From: a virus
DNA: 20,652 bases
Direction: 5' to 3' (one strand)
Virus record (IMG/VR): IMGVR_UViG_3300042881_002879
Location: 1 to 20,652 of that record
Part shown: one piece after another, positions 7,218-13,000 of the stretch
How the letters are laid out: each line of letters opens with the position of its first letter
How positions within the stretch are numbered: the first letter of the stretch is position 1
The notes under the pieces: model-generated
The model's input: the letters and a program-made list of their open reading frames with translations, nothing else
Database searches by the model: none
Told to the model about the DNA's origin: nothing
Program-made: the position numbers and the translations under genes

Positions 7218-7891
7218 GCTGCTACCTTCATCATGATGACTTTGGCCATTTTGCGGCCGTGGGCAGGGTAGCAAATAAGATCGATTGACTTATCCCAGCA
7301 CGCGCGACAGCCGGAGCACTTGCCGTCGTGCTCATAAGCCCTGCAAAGTGACGCGCCTGGATGTTCTTGGAATGTTTCAGCGCTGGGTCCAATCACTGAA
7401 CCATGCAAGCCAGGGATATATTCGCCGTTGATTGAATCGGCCGAAAAGCGCACGCTGACATTGGCCAGCGCTTTCATTTGCTCGAGCACCTGGCGAAACT
7501 TGGGGAATTTATGCATGCGCGTGGGGAGCCAGTGCTTCACCCAGGGCGTACGCTGCATGACTTCGAGCACTTTTTCAGCCAGGGCCAGGCTGTAAAGATC
7601 TCCGCTGTCGAGCCAGCGGAAATAATCGTCGCGCTGTAACTCTTGCACCATGTTGTCGCACCAGTCCAGGCGGGTCCAATCGGTGCGATTAAATTCTCTA
7701 GGTGCTTTGACGTTGGCGAAAACGTAATTCCCCGTGGTGGCGTAACAGCCCTTGCAGGCGTCAACGAGCACGCCCGGTGACTCGAGCGAACCAGGGCAGG
7801 TGTCTAGCGCTTGTAAGGACCATGAGCGGATCCCGTCCAGCTTGGATGTCACGCTGATGCGTGGCCAGGCTTGCAAAATGTAATTGTTCAT
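7214..7891 (-). CDS. GP88-like cysteine-rich phage protein
   Basis: A 225-residue protein with the pattern I associate with the phage 'gene product 88' family: WSLQALDTCPGS (Cys32), CKGCYATTGNY (Cys46, Cys49), a WLDSGDLYS block at 93-101, a TRMHKFP block near 124-130, and a C-terminal cluster (Cys183, Cys192, Cys195, Cys198, Cys207, His211). The cysteine spacing suggests an Fe-S or zinc site. The DSGDLYS block and following P...TR segment recall radical-SAM-like phage proteins such as Gp37/Gp68, but no canonical CxxxCxxC motif is present. The biochemical role of the family is not known to me. AGGAC upstream overlaps the TAA of the preceding gene. It is the largest gene of the accessory operon. 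Confidence 0.72.
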   Translation of the reverse strand: MNNYILQAWPRISVTSKLDGIRSWSLQALDTCPGSLESPGVLVDACKGCYATTGNYVFANVKAPREFNRTDWTRLDWCDNMVQELQRDDYFRWLDSGDLYSLALAEKVLEVMQRTPWVKHWLPTRMHKFPKFRQVLEQMKALANVSVRFSADSINGEYIPGLHGSVIGPSAETFQEHPGASLCRAYEHDGKCSGCRACWDKSIDLICYPAHGRKMAKVIMMKVAA

Positions 7892-7900
7892 GATGTTTGT

Positions 7901-7915
7901 CCTTATTTGGTTAAG
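7901..7915 (-). repeat. 15-bp direct repeat, copy 1 (stop/RBS module)
   Basis: On the minus strand CTTAACCAAATAAGG contains the last codons (Leu-Thr-Lys-stop) of the 55-residue gene and the start of the ribosome site for the GP88-like gene. It is identical to 8079-8093. Confidence 0.75.
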
Positions 7916-8070
7916 TCAGCAAAAGCGATTCCCATGGGCGCGTCGTCTAGATCGACAATGCCGCGTTCGGTCCAGGCTTTGAATGCGTCTTCTTTTGTGC
8001 TGTACATCCAATGGCCATGCCAATTGAACCAATAATTAAAATTGTGAATCGCGCGTTCTGTTCGGCTCAT
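7903..8070 (-). CDS. 55-residue hypothetical protein of minus operon
   Basis: A short gene read from ATG at 8070 to TAA at 7903-7905. The protein starts MSRTERAIHNFNYWFNWHGH and ends AFADLTK. It is strikingly aromatic near the N-terminus (FNYWFNWHGHWMYS, about 11-24) with an amphipathic KEDAFKAWTERG helix after it, which supports a real folded peptide. AAGGGG 6-7 nt before the ATG is a strong ribosome site that begins in the stop codon of the upstream gene. I recognise no family and infer no function. Confidence 0.7.
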   Translation of the reverse strand: MSRTERAIHNFNYWFNWHGHWMYSTKEDAFKAWTERGIVDLDDAPMGIAFADLTK

Positions 8071-8078
8071 GGTTTGCC

Positions 8079-8093
8079 CCTTATTTGGTTAAG
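8079..8093 (-). repeat. 15-bp direct repeat, copy 2 (stop/RBS module)
   Basis: Identical to 7901-7915. Here it carries the Leu-Thr-Lys-stop end of the 31-residue membrane peptide and the start of the ribosome site of the 55-residue gene. Confidence 0.75.
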
Positions 8094-8176
8094 ACGTCGA
8101 AGTAGGCCAGCGCGCCTACTAGCAGCGCGGCCGCAATGGCCAGCACGGTCAATATGTCTAAAATTTTGTCTCGCAT
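8081..8176 (-). CDS. 31-residue single-pass membrane peptide
   Basis: Read from ATG at 8176 to TAA at 8081-8083. The peptide begins MRDKILDILT and has one hydrophobic segment from about 8 to 25 (rich in Leu, Ala, Val, Ile), then YFDVLTK. The charged N-terminus and uninterrupted hydrophobic core fit a single transmembrane helix. AGGACC lies 7 nt before the ATG and is the same ribosome site used by the next gene upstream. It is short, but in-frame, well spaced and packed between two genes, so it is probably real. It could modulate the host membrane or be a small partner of a neighbour; this is inference. Confidence 0.6.
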   Translation of the reverse strand: MRDKILDILTVLAIAAALLVGALAYFDVLTK

Positions 8177-8188
8177 GATATTGGTCCT

Positions 8189-8389
8189 TTAAAACGATTC
8201 GTAATATCCGCCAGATTCGCGGCGCGCTTCGGTGATGCGTAGATGCCAGGCCCACGCGGCCGCGGCTGTTTTGTGCTCCGCGATCAATTCCGCATAATCG
8301 GCCGCGTCGAAGGTCTCGAGCATTTCGCCCCCGTCGGTCTCATATTGTTCGTTGGCCAGGGTTTTCAGGTTGTCGATTTCGTTTTGCAT
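8189..8389 (-). CDS. Acidic helical hypothetical protein, first gene of minus operon
   Basis: A 66-residue protein starting MQNEIDNLKTLANEQYETDG, acidic and largely helical, with a Trp/Ala/His-rich stretch (TAAAAWAWHLRITEARRES, about 41-59). It resembles small early proteins found in many phages, but I cannot name a family. AGGACC sits 5-6 nt before the ATG. About 46 nt upstream of the start codon is the inferred transcription start of the strong minus-strand promoter at 8443-8471, making it the first gene of the operon. Its TAA directly abuts the AGGACC of the next gene. Function unknown. Confidence 0.7.
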   Translation of the reverse strand: MQNEIDNLKTLANEQYETDGGEMLETFDAADYAELIAEHKTAAAAWAWHLRITEARRESGGYYESF

Positions 8390-8442
8390 GGTTTGGTCCT
8401 TTTCGTTTGTTTACGGTTTGCCCTTCCCGTGAGGGAGACTCG

Positions 8443-8471
8443 AGTGTAAAGAATTTCTTTGCACTTGTAAA
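8443..8471 (-). promoter_or_regulatory. Sigma70-type promoter of the minus accessory operon
   Basis: On the minus strand TTTACA (8471-8466, 5/6) is followed after exactly 17 nt by TACACT (8448-8443, 4/6). Transcription would begin near 8436, giving a leader of about 46 nt to the first gene at 8389. This is the best-formed host-type promoter in the window. Confidence 0.7.
8444..8464. promoter_or_regulatory. 21-bp dyad operator over the minus promoter
   Basis: GTGTAAAGAA (8444-8453) and TTCTTTGCAC (8455-8464) are inverted copies matching at 9 of 10 positions about a single central T. The dyad covers the -10 box and most of the spacer of the minus promoter, where a bound dimeric repressor would block RNA polymerase. 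Which protein binds is unknown. Confidence 0.55.
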
Positions 8472-8505
8472 GCGTTTTTGTCACGTTTGCGACAGCCTGG
8501 GCCAT

Positions 8506-8524
8506 GTTCTGGGTCGAATTGTCA
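8506..8524 (-). repeat. TGACC-type element, full copy A
   Basis: On the minus strand TGACAATTCGACCCAGAAC. It differs from copies D and E at one and two positions. It is 20 bp (about two helical turns) from partial copy B in the same orientation. Confidence 0.7.
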
Positions 8525-8525
8525 T

Positions 8526-8536
8526 GTTCTGGGTCA
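8526..8536 (-). repeat. TGACC-type element, partial copy B
   Basis: On the minus strand TGACCCAGAAC, the 3' half of the full element. It lies exactly 20 bp from the matching part of copy A. Confidence 0.6.
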
Positions 8537-8550
8537 TGTTGCGAGGGCAG

Positions 8551-8563
8551 TTTGACCCATAAG
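8551..8563 (+). repeat. TGACC-type element, partial copy C
   Basis: TTTGACCCATAAG on the plus strand: the 3' two-thirds of the full element, facing opposite to copies A, B and D. Confidence 0.6.
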
Positions 8564-8592
8564 AAAGCTAGTATCCATGCGGGTTTGCGGCC

Positions 8593-8611
8593 GTTCTGGG
8601 TCAAATTGTCA
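8593..8611 (-). repeat. TGACC-type element, full copy D
   Basis: On the minus strand TGACAATTTGACCCAGAAC, matching copy E at 18 of 19 positions. It directly adjoins the A/T-rich tract. Confidence 0.75.
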
Positions 8612-8671
8612 TTGTTTTTCTTTAGTCTAAGAAAATAAATATATATATATAGGCTGAGACGCTACCGCGTC
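8611..8671. other. A/T-rich tract and GC hairpin, candidate DNA unwinding element
   Basis: Positions 8611-8650 contain only 5 G/C in 40, and 8632-8650 are pure A/T ending in an alternating AT run. A stem GACGC (8658-8662), loop TACC, GCGTC (8667-8671) follows. The tract is flanked by inverted full repeats D and E. Iteron-like repeats beside an A/T-rich, easily melted tract are the usual signature of a replication origin, but no direct evidence of origin function exists here. Confidence 0.4.
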
Positions 8672-8707
8672 GACAGCACGCCACAGAGCGCACCTTCGGA
8701 AATTTCG

Positions 8708-8726
8708 TGACAATTTGACCCATAAC
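8708..8726 (+). repeat. TGACC-type element, full copy E
   Basis: TGACAATTTGACCCATAAC, in the opposite orientation to copy D, with the A/T tract between them. Confidence 0.75.
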
Positions 8727-8789
8727 GGCCATAAATCGATGTAAGTTGTTGATTCATAAGGCTTTTTTATTGTCATTTGTGGGCCAAAT

Positions 8790-8826
8790 GATGACCTATA
8801 AGATGACCCATAAGATGACCTAGAAT
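8790..8826 (+). repeat. Three tandem 12-bp copies of the TGACC core
   Basis: GATGACCTATAA (8790-8801), GATGACCCATAA (8802-8813), GATGACCTAGAA (8814-8825), then T. They run head to tail with no gap and end 8 nt before the ATG of the regulator-like gene. The last copy contains TAGAAT (8821-8826), a -10-like box placed for a leaderless start. Confidence 0.8.
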
Positions 8827-8833
8827 CCTGGCC

Positions 8834-9046
8834 ATGCCTAGACATTGCAGCCCCGACACCAAATATTTTCAGCGCGTTTTATCGCCAGCGGACCGCGCGG
8901 TTTTGCTGGCCGCTGGTGCGGGTGATCTGTCCAATGGTTTCAGAGAGATCCTCGCTGTTTATGTAACCCTGTGGAATGCCGGTTTGCGACCTGGCCAGAT
9001 AGATGATTTTTTACAATCAGATATAACAATTCGGCATAACGATTAA
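8834..9046 (+). CDS. Possible ribbon-helix-helix regulator
   Basis: A 70-residue protein starting MPRHCSPDTKYFQRVLSPADRA (split here as residues 1-10, then KYFQRVLSPADRAVLLAAG). A short N-terminal strand, a helix (SPADRAVLLAAG), a turn (GAGDLSNG) and a second helix (FREILAVYVTLWNAG) resemble small ribbon-helix-helix proteins of the Arc/MetJ kind, in which a glycine-rich turn followed by N/D-L-S-x-G begins the second helix. This is recognition by eye, not a confirmed match. There is no Shine-Dalgarno. Three tandem TGACC repeats end 8 nt before the ATG, so autoregulation through them is plausible. It is flanked by noncoding sequence on both sides. It might alternatively be an origin-binding protein or an unrelated small phage protein. 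Confidence 0.5.
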   Translation: MPRHCSPDTKYFQRVLSPADRAVLLAAGAGDLSNGFREILAVYVTLWNAGLRPGQIDDFLQSDITIRHND

Positions 9047-9122
9047 TTGTTTTATGTGGCTACCAGGTATGGCCAAAAAGCACCCACGTGCTCTCACGCT
9101 ATCGGCACGCCGCTTCGAGCCA

Positions 9123-9150
9123 CCAAGCCCCAAGCCCCAAGCCCCAAGCC
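9123..9150 (+). repeat. Four tandem CCAAGCC heptamers
   Basis: Perfect copies at 9123, 9130, 9137 and 9144. On the minus strand this reads as three GGGG runs separated by CTT and flanked by GG, a possible G-quadruplex. The heptamer unit suggests slippage. Confidence 0.8.
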
Positions 9151-9163
9151 GCTTGCAGTTTGC

Positions 9164-9190
9164 TTGAAGCCTGAATAGTTGAAGCCTGAA
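9164..9190 (+). repeat. Two direct copies of TTGAAGCCTGAA
   Basis: Copies at 9164-9175 and 9179-9190, 15 bp apart start to start. The GAAGCCTGAA core repeats exactly. They lie between the heptamers and the plus-strand G-run (9195-9202 and 9204-9207). Confidence 0.7.
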
Positions 9191-9261
9191 GCATGGGGGG
9201 GGAGGGGTCTGGCTGTTAGACAAAAAGTTACAGGTGCCCCCAACCCTCTGAAAAAGTGAAA

Positions 9262-9290
9262 TTAGAAAAAATGACAATTTGACCTACAAT
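9262..9290 (+). promoter_or_regulatory. Candidate late-operon promoter
   Basis: A -10 box TACAAT (9285-9290, 5/6) lies 17 nt after a weak TTAGAA (9262-9267, 3/6). Transcription would start near 9297, just before the AAAGGG ribosome site of the small terminase. The weak -35 and overlap with a TGACC element suggest control by a bound protein. Confidence 0.4.
9272..9290 (+). repeat. TGACC-type element, full copy at late promoter
   Basis: TGACAATTTGACCTACAAT. It matches copy E at all but three positions and its last six bases are the inferred -10 box. It lies 446 bp downstream of the main cluster. Confidence 0.75.
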
Positions 9291-9316
9291 CGCGCTAACT
9301 TCCGAAAGGGTAAAAG

Positions 9317-9697
9317 ATGGAATCTCATTCCGTAACAGCATCTGGAAAAAAACGCGGGCGACCGCTGAAGATGACGATCCAGAGGTACGCAGAGAACCCG
9401 CCTGCGATCCTGCCGAAGACGGATCACCAACGCATCAAAGAGCTGAAAGAGCTGATGATCCGGTCTGGCGGCAAGGATGTCGCCGAGAAGGTGATCCAGA
9501 TTGCGCTCAATGATGAGCACCCTGGTCAGATGGCGGCGCTGAAGATGTGCATGGACAGGACGCTGCCAATCGGTATGTTCGAGAAGGACAAGAACCAGCG
9601 CAGCGCCATCACGATCAACATCACGGGTCTGGGCGAGGCGCCGACGATCATCGAAGCCGAGGACGGTTACAACGTCAAGGACGTTACAGATGTCTGA
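9317..9697 (+). CDS. terS: Terminase small subunit (probable)
   Basis: A 126-residue protein directly before the large terminase, overlapping it by 8 nt, which is the normal place for the DNA-recognition subunit of the packaging motor. The N-terminus carries a basic AT-hook-like stretch KKRGRPLK (11-18). A helical segment (DHQRIKELKELMIRSGGKDV, about 36-55) and a second helix (HPGQMAALKMCMDRTLP, about 68-84) would form the DNA-binding and oligomerising core. The C-terminal NITGLGEAPTIIEAED (101-116) is a likely beta segment of the kind seen at the end of small terminases. AAAGGG (9305-9310) precedes the ATG. Assignment rests mainly on position and the general layout; primary sequence of small terminases is poorly conserved. 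Confidence 0.72.
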   Translation: MESHSVTASGKKRGRPLKMTIQRYAENPPAILPKTDHQRIKELKELMIRSGGKDVAEKVIQIALNDEHPGQMAALKMCMDRTLPIGMFEKDKNQRSAITINITGLGEAPTIIEAEDGYNVKDVTDV

Positions 9698-10949
9698 CCT
9701 CAATTTCTCACTGCTGCCTTGGCAGCAACAGGTCTACGCCGACCAGACCCGGTTCAAGGTGATTGCCGCCGGGCGGCGCTGTGGGAAGTCAAGACTGGCA
9801 GCCACCACTCTGATCATCGAGGCGCTCAAGTGCCCACCGGGTTCGGCTGTCTTGTACGTCTCGCCAACAATGGGGCAGTCGAGGCAGATCATCTGGGACT
9901 TGCTGCTGGACCTGGGCCGCGAGGTGATCCAGTCGAGCCACGTCAACAACTTGGACATCACGATGGTGAACGGCGCGCGCATCTACGTCAGGGGCGCAGA
10001 CCGACCCGACACGCTGCGAGGCGTCTCCCTAACTTACGCGGTGCTCGACGAGGTGGCCGACATCAAGCCCGAGGCGTGGGAGCAAGTCATTCGGGCGTCG
10101 CTGTCGGATAGGAAGGGCCGAGGGATGTTCATCGGCACGCCCAAGGGCCGGAACTGGTTTCACGACCTGTGGAAGCTGGGGCAGGATAACCAAGACAGCG
10201 ACTGGAAGAGCTGGCACTTCACCACGCAGGACAACCCGCTGATCGACCCGACCGAGATCGAGTCGGCGAAGAAGACCCTATCTACCTTCGCGTTCAAGCA
10301 GGAATACCTGGCCAGCTTCTCGAATGCGGGCGCGGATGTGTTCAAAGAGGAATGGATCAAGTACGGCCAGGAGCCGGACTACGGCAGTTACTTCGTGGCG
10401 GTGGACTTGGCCGGGTTTGAGGAAGTGGCCAAGCAGGCGGCTAATAGTAAGAAGCGGCTGGATGAGTCAGCGATTGCAGTCGTCAAGGTGACGGACGACG
10501 GCAAGTGGTTTGTGAAAGAGATCGAGCACGGGCGCTGGGATATTCGCGAGACGGCGGCCAAGATACTGATAAAGATGCGGGATTACCGCCCGCTGTCCAT
10601 CGGCATCGAGAGAGGCGCGCTGAAAAACGCGGTTCTGCCGTATTTGAGCGACCTGATGCGTAAAAATAACGTGTACAGCCATATCGTGGATTTGACGCAC
10701 GGCAACCGGAAAAAAACGGACCGGGTGATTTGGTCTTTGCAGGGGCGGTTTGAACACGGTAGAATCGTCCTGAACAGCGAAGAGGAATGGGGCACGTTCG
10801 TGGACCAGCTTTTGATGTTTCCGTCGCAGGGCGTTCACGACGACCTGCCGGATGCGCTGTCCTACATCGACCAGTTGGCCGTCACCAGCTATTTTGAAGA
10901 CGCTGACGACGAGGACTGGCAGCCGATGGATGTAATATCGGGGGTATAG
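9690..10949 (+). CDS. terL: Terminase large subunit (ATPase-nuclease)
   Basis: A 419-residue packaging motor. The N-terminal ATPase has an adenine-site glutamine region LLPWQQQVY (8-16), Walker A AGRRCGKS (27-34), Walker B YAVLDE (116-121, Asp120 and Glu121) and the coupling motif IGTPKG (148-153). The C-terminal RNase H-like nuclease has Asp239 in FVAVDLAG, Glu307 in SIGIERG and the HDDLPDAL motif (383-390, with Asp384, Asp385 and Asp388). Nearly all key residues are present, so the enzyme should translocate DNA into the prohead and cut it. AAGGA (9677-9681) serves the ATG at 9690. Length is normal for compact phage large terminases. A short C-terminal acidic tail (FEDADDEDW, 402-410) may contact the portal. 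Confidence 0.95.
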   Translation: MSDLNFSLLPWQQQVYADQTRFKVIAAGRRCGKSRLAATTLIIEALKCPPGSAVLYVSPTMGQSRQIIWDLLLDLGREVIQSSHVNNLDITMVNGARIYVRGADRPDTLRGVSLTYAVLDEVADIKPEAWEQVIRASLSDRKGRGMFIGTPKGRNWFHDLWKLGQDNQDSDWKSWHFTTQDNPLIDPTEIESAKKTLSTFAFKQEYLASFSNAGADVFKEEWIKYGQEPDYGSYFVAVDLAGFEEVAKQAANSKKRLDESAIAVVKVTDDGKWFVKEIEHGRWDIRETAAKILIKMRDYRPLSIGIERGALKNAVLPYLSDLMRKNNVYSHIVDLTHGNRKKTDRVIWSLQGRFEHGRIVLNSEEEWGTFVDQLLMFPSQGVHDDLPDALSYIDQLAVTSYFEDADDEDWQPMDVISGV

Positions 10950-10969
10950 CCACCGACATAGGGGTCAAA

Positions 10970-13000
10970 ATGGATCAAAATGAGTTCGACGAGCCGACAG
11001 AAAACGACAAAGAGCTGACGGCCTTTGTCGTTGACCATTGCGACCGCTGGCGCGACTACCGCAACACCAACTTTCTGGACGATTACCTCGAATATGAGCG
11101 TATTTTCCGTGGCGAGTGGGCGGCAGAAGACAAAACGCGCGACTCTGAGCGATCAAGAATCGTGACGCCTGCCACCCAGCAGGCAGTCGAGACCCGGCAC
11201 GCGGAGATCATGGAAGCGATCTTCGGCCAGGGTGACTTTTTCGACATTGAAGACGACCTCAAAGACATCAACGGCAACCCGTTGGACGTGGAGATGCTCA
11301 AAGCGCAGCTCACAGAGGACTTCAAGCAGGACAAGATCAGAAAAGCGATTGATCAGATCGAGCTGATGGCCGAAATCTACGGCACTGGCATCGGCGAGAT
11401 CGTCGTGAAGACGGAAAAGGTGTTCGAGCCTTCAACGCAGCGGATTCCAGGGCAAACGAGCCAAGCGGCCATCGGCGTAGTGGAAAAAAGCCGGATTGCG
11501 GTCAAAATCATGCCCGTCAACCCCAAAAACTTCCTGTTTGACCCCAACGGGACAAGCATCGACGACTGCATGGGCGTGGCGATTGAGTCGTATGTGGGCA
11601 TCCACAAGATCGTTGAAGGCATCGAGAAGGGTATCTACCGCAAGGTGAACATCACCCCGACGTATGAGGACACCGATCTGGAGCCGACGCAGGAGATGAG
11701 CCAGTACCGCGACGAAAAAGTGCTGCTGTTGAAGTACTACGGCCTGGTGCCACGCGAATACCTGACCGACAAGGACGAGGAAGTTGCGGTTTTGTTCCCC
11801 GACGACTCGGCTGCCGAGGACTATTCGGACATGGTGGAGGCGATTGTCGTGATCGCCAACGGCGGCCTGCTGCTCAAAGCGGAAGAAAACCCGTACATGA
11901 TGAAGGACCGTCCGGTCATCAGCTACCAAGACGACACGGTGCCCAACCGCCTGCTGGGCCGTGGCACGGTGGAGAAGTCCTACAACATGCAAAAGGCGAT
12001 TGACGCTCAAGTCAGGTCGCACTTAGACAGTCTGGCGCTGACCACCAGCCCCATGATGGGCATGGACGCGACCCGGTTGCCACGCGGCGCTCGGTTCGAG
12101 GTCAAGCCAGGCAAGGCGTTCATGGTCAACGGCAACCCAGCCGAGATTCTGTACCCGTTCAAGTTCGGCGAGACGAGTCTGAACAACCTGAACACGGCCA
12201 AAGAGTTCGAGCGTATGCTGCTGCAAGCCACTGGCACGCTGGACAGCCAAGGCATGGTGAGCCAAGGCAACCGAGACGGCGCGGGCATGAGTATGGCGGT
12301 TGCCACGATCATCAAGAAGTACAAGCGCACGCTGGTCAACTTCCAAGAAGACTTCCTGATCCCGTTCATCCAAAAGGCGGCGTTCAGGTACATGCAGTTC
12401 GACCCCGAGCGTTACCCAAGCGTTGACATGAAGTTCTTGCCAACGGCCACGCTGGGCATCATTGCCCGCGAGTACGAGCAGCAGCAATTCATTGGTCTCT
12501 TGCAGACGCTGGGTCCAAACACCCCGGTGCTGCCGCTGATCTTGAAAGGCATCTTGAACAACTCCAGCCTGTCCAACCGCTACGAACTGATGGGCGCACT
12601 GGACCAGATGAGCCAGCCAGACCCACAAGCGCAGCAGATGCAACAGGCCCAGCAGCAGTTGGCCATGCAAGCGGCGCAGGCTCAGATTGCGGTCAACACG
12701 ACGCAAGCCGAGCAGAACCGGGCCGAGGCGACCAAGCTGATGACCGAGGTGCAACTGATGCCGCAAGAGGTGCAGGCCAAGGTGATTGCATCGACCACCA
12801 AGAACCTGCCAGCGGGCAACGAGTCGGCAGAGTTTGACAAGCGCGTCAAGATTGCGGAATTGATGCTCAAGGAAGCGGACATGAAGAACAAGAGCAAGAT
12901 TGTCGAACTTCAGATGGCCGAAAAGAAAAACAAAGTCGCCGGAATGGAAGAAGACTTCTTGGATCAACTGACACAGGAGCTGAACAATGGACGCGGATAA
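10970..13000 (+). CDS. Portal protein
   Basis: A 676-residue protein after the large terminase with the size and pattern of P22/T7-type portals, which form the dodecameric ring through which DNA enters the head. Visible stretches include the acidic N-terminus, an RSRIVTPATQQAVETRHAEI helix near 61-80, and the LLGRGTVEKSYNMQKAIDAQ segment near 325-345 that resembles the conserved portal core. A Gln/Ala-rich stretch (about 545-595) and a long charged helix to the end suggest a barrel or coiled coil that projects into the capsid. GGGG (10961-10964) precedes the ATG. It overlaps the fibre gene by 14 nt. Unlike common podoviruses, its scaffold and capsid partners are encoded over 6 kb away. Confidence 0.88.
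   Translation: MDQNEFDEPTENDKELTAFVVDHCDRWRDYRNTNFLDDYLEYERIFRGEWAAEDKTRDSERSRIVTPATQQAVETRHAEIMEAIFGQGDFFDIEDDLKDINGNPLDVEMLKAQLTEDFKQDKIRKAIDQIELMAEIYGTGIGEIVVKTEKVFEPSTQRIPGQTSQAAIGVVEKSRIAVKIMPVNPKNFLFDPNGTSIDDCMGVAIESYVGIHKIVEGIEKGIYRKVNITPTYEDTDLEPTQEMSQYRDEKVLLLKYYGLVPREYLTDKDEEVAVLFPDDSAAEDYSDMVEAIVVIANGGLLLKAEENPYMMKDRPVISYQDDTVPNRLLGRGTVEKSYNMQKAIDAQVRSHLDSLALTTSPMMGMDATRLPRGARFEVKPGKAFMVNGNPAEILYPFKFGETSLNNLNTAKEFERMLLQATGTLDSQGMVSQGNRDGAGMSMAVATIIKKYKRTLVNFQEDFLIPFIQKAAFRYMQFDPERYPSVDMKFLPTATLGIIAREYEQQQFIGLLQTLGPNTPVLPLILKGILNNSSLSNRYELMGALDQMSQPDPQAQQMQQAQQQLAMQAAQAQIAVNTTQAEQNRAEATKLMTEVQLMPQEVQAKVIASTTKNLPAGNESAEFDKRVKIAELMLKEADMKNKSKIVELQMAEKKNKVAGMEEDFLDQLTQELNNGRG

Larger units (their letters stand above)
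8390..8833. other. Divergent control region without genes (444 bp)
   Basis: This stretch lies between the divergent starts of the minus accessory operon and a plus-strand regulator-like gene. It holds the minus promoter and dyad, eight of the nine TGACC-type elements, a 40-bp A/T tract and a small GC hairpin. Two open frames on the minus strand cross it but overlap the promoter and repeats and look like chance. Confidence 0.7.
9047..9316 (+). other. Repeat-rich leader before the late operon (270 bp)
   Basis: This gap holds four CCAAGCC heptamers, two TTGAAGCCTGAA repeats, an eight-G run followed by AGGGG, the last TGACC-type element and the inferred late promoter. A 32-codon open frame at 9069-9167 is not convincing. 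No clear terminator is seen after the regulator-like gene. Confidence 0.6.

Noticed and set aside
8365-8604. 79-codon open frame on the minus strand
   Set aside because: It overlaps the first accessory gene, its promoter and dyad, and several repeats, and has no coding look.
8790-8826. CRISPR-like array
   Set aside because: The 12-bp repeats are contiguous with no spacers; they are tandem repeats, not a CRISPR.
8627-8845. 72-codon open frame on the minus strand
   Set aside because: It covers the A/T tract and repeats and overlaps the regulator start; composition is driven by repeats.
9038-9051. 14-bp near-palindrome AACGATTAATTGTT at the end of the regulator-like gene
   Set aside because: It is short, A/T-rich, overlaps the stop codon and is not repeated, so it could easily be chance.
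9069-9167. 32-codon plus-strand frame starting MAKKHPRALT
   Set aside because: Its second half is made of heptamer repeats and AGG lies only 2 nt before the ATG, so support is too weak.
9017-9277. 86-codon open frame on the minus strand
   Set aside because: It runs through the heptamer and G-run repeats; the protein is low-complexity and without a ribosome site.
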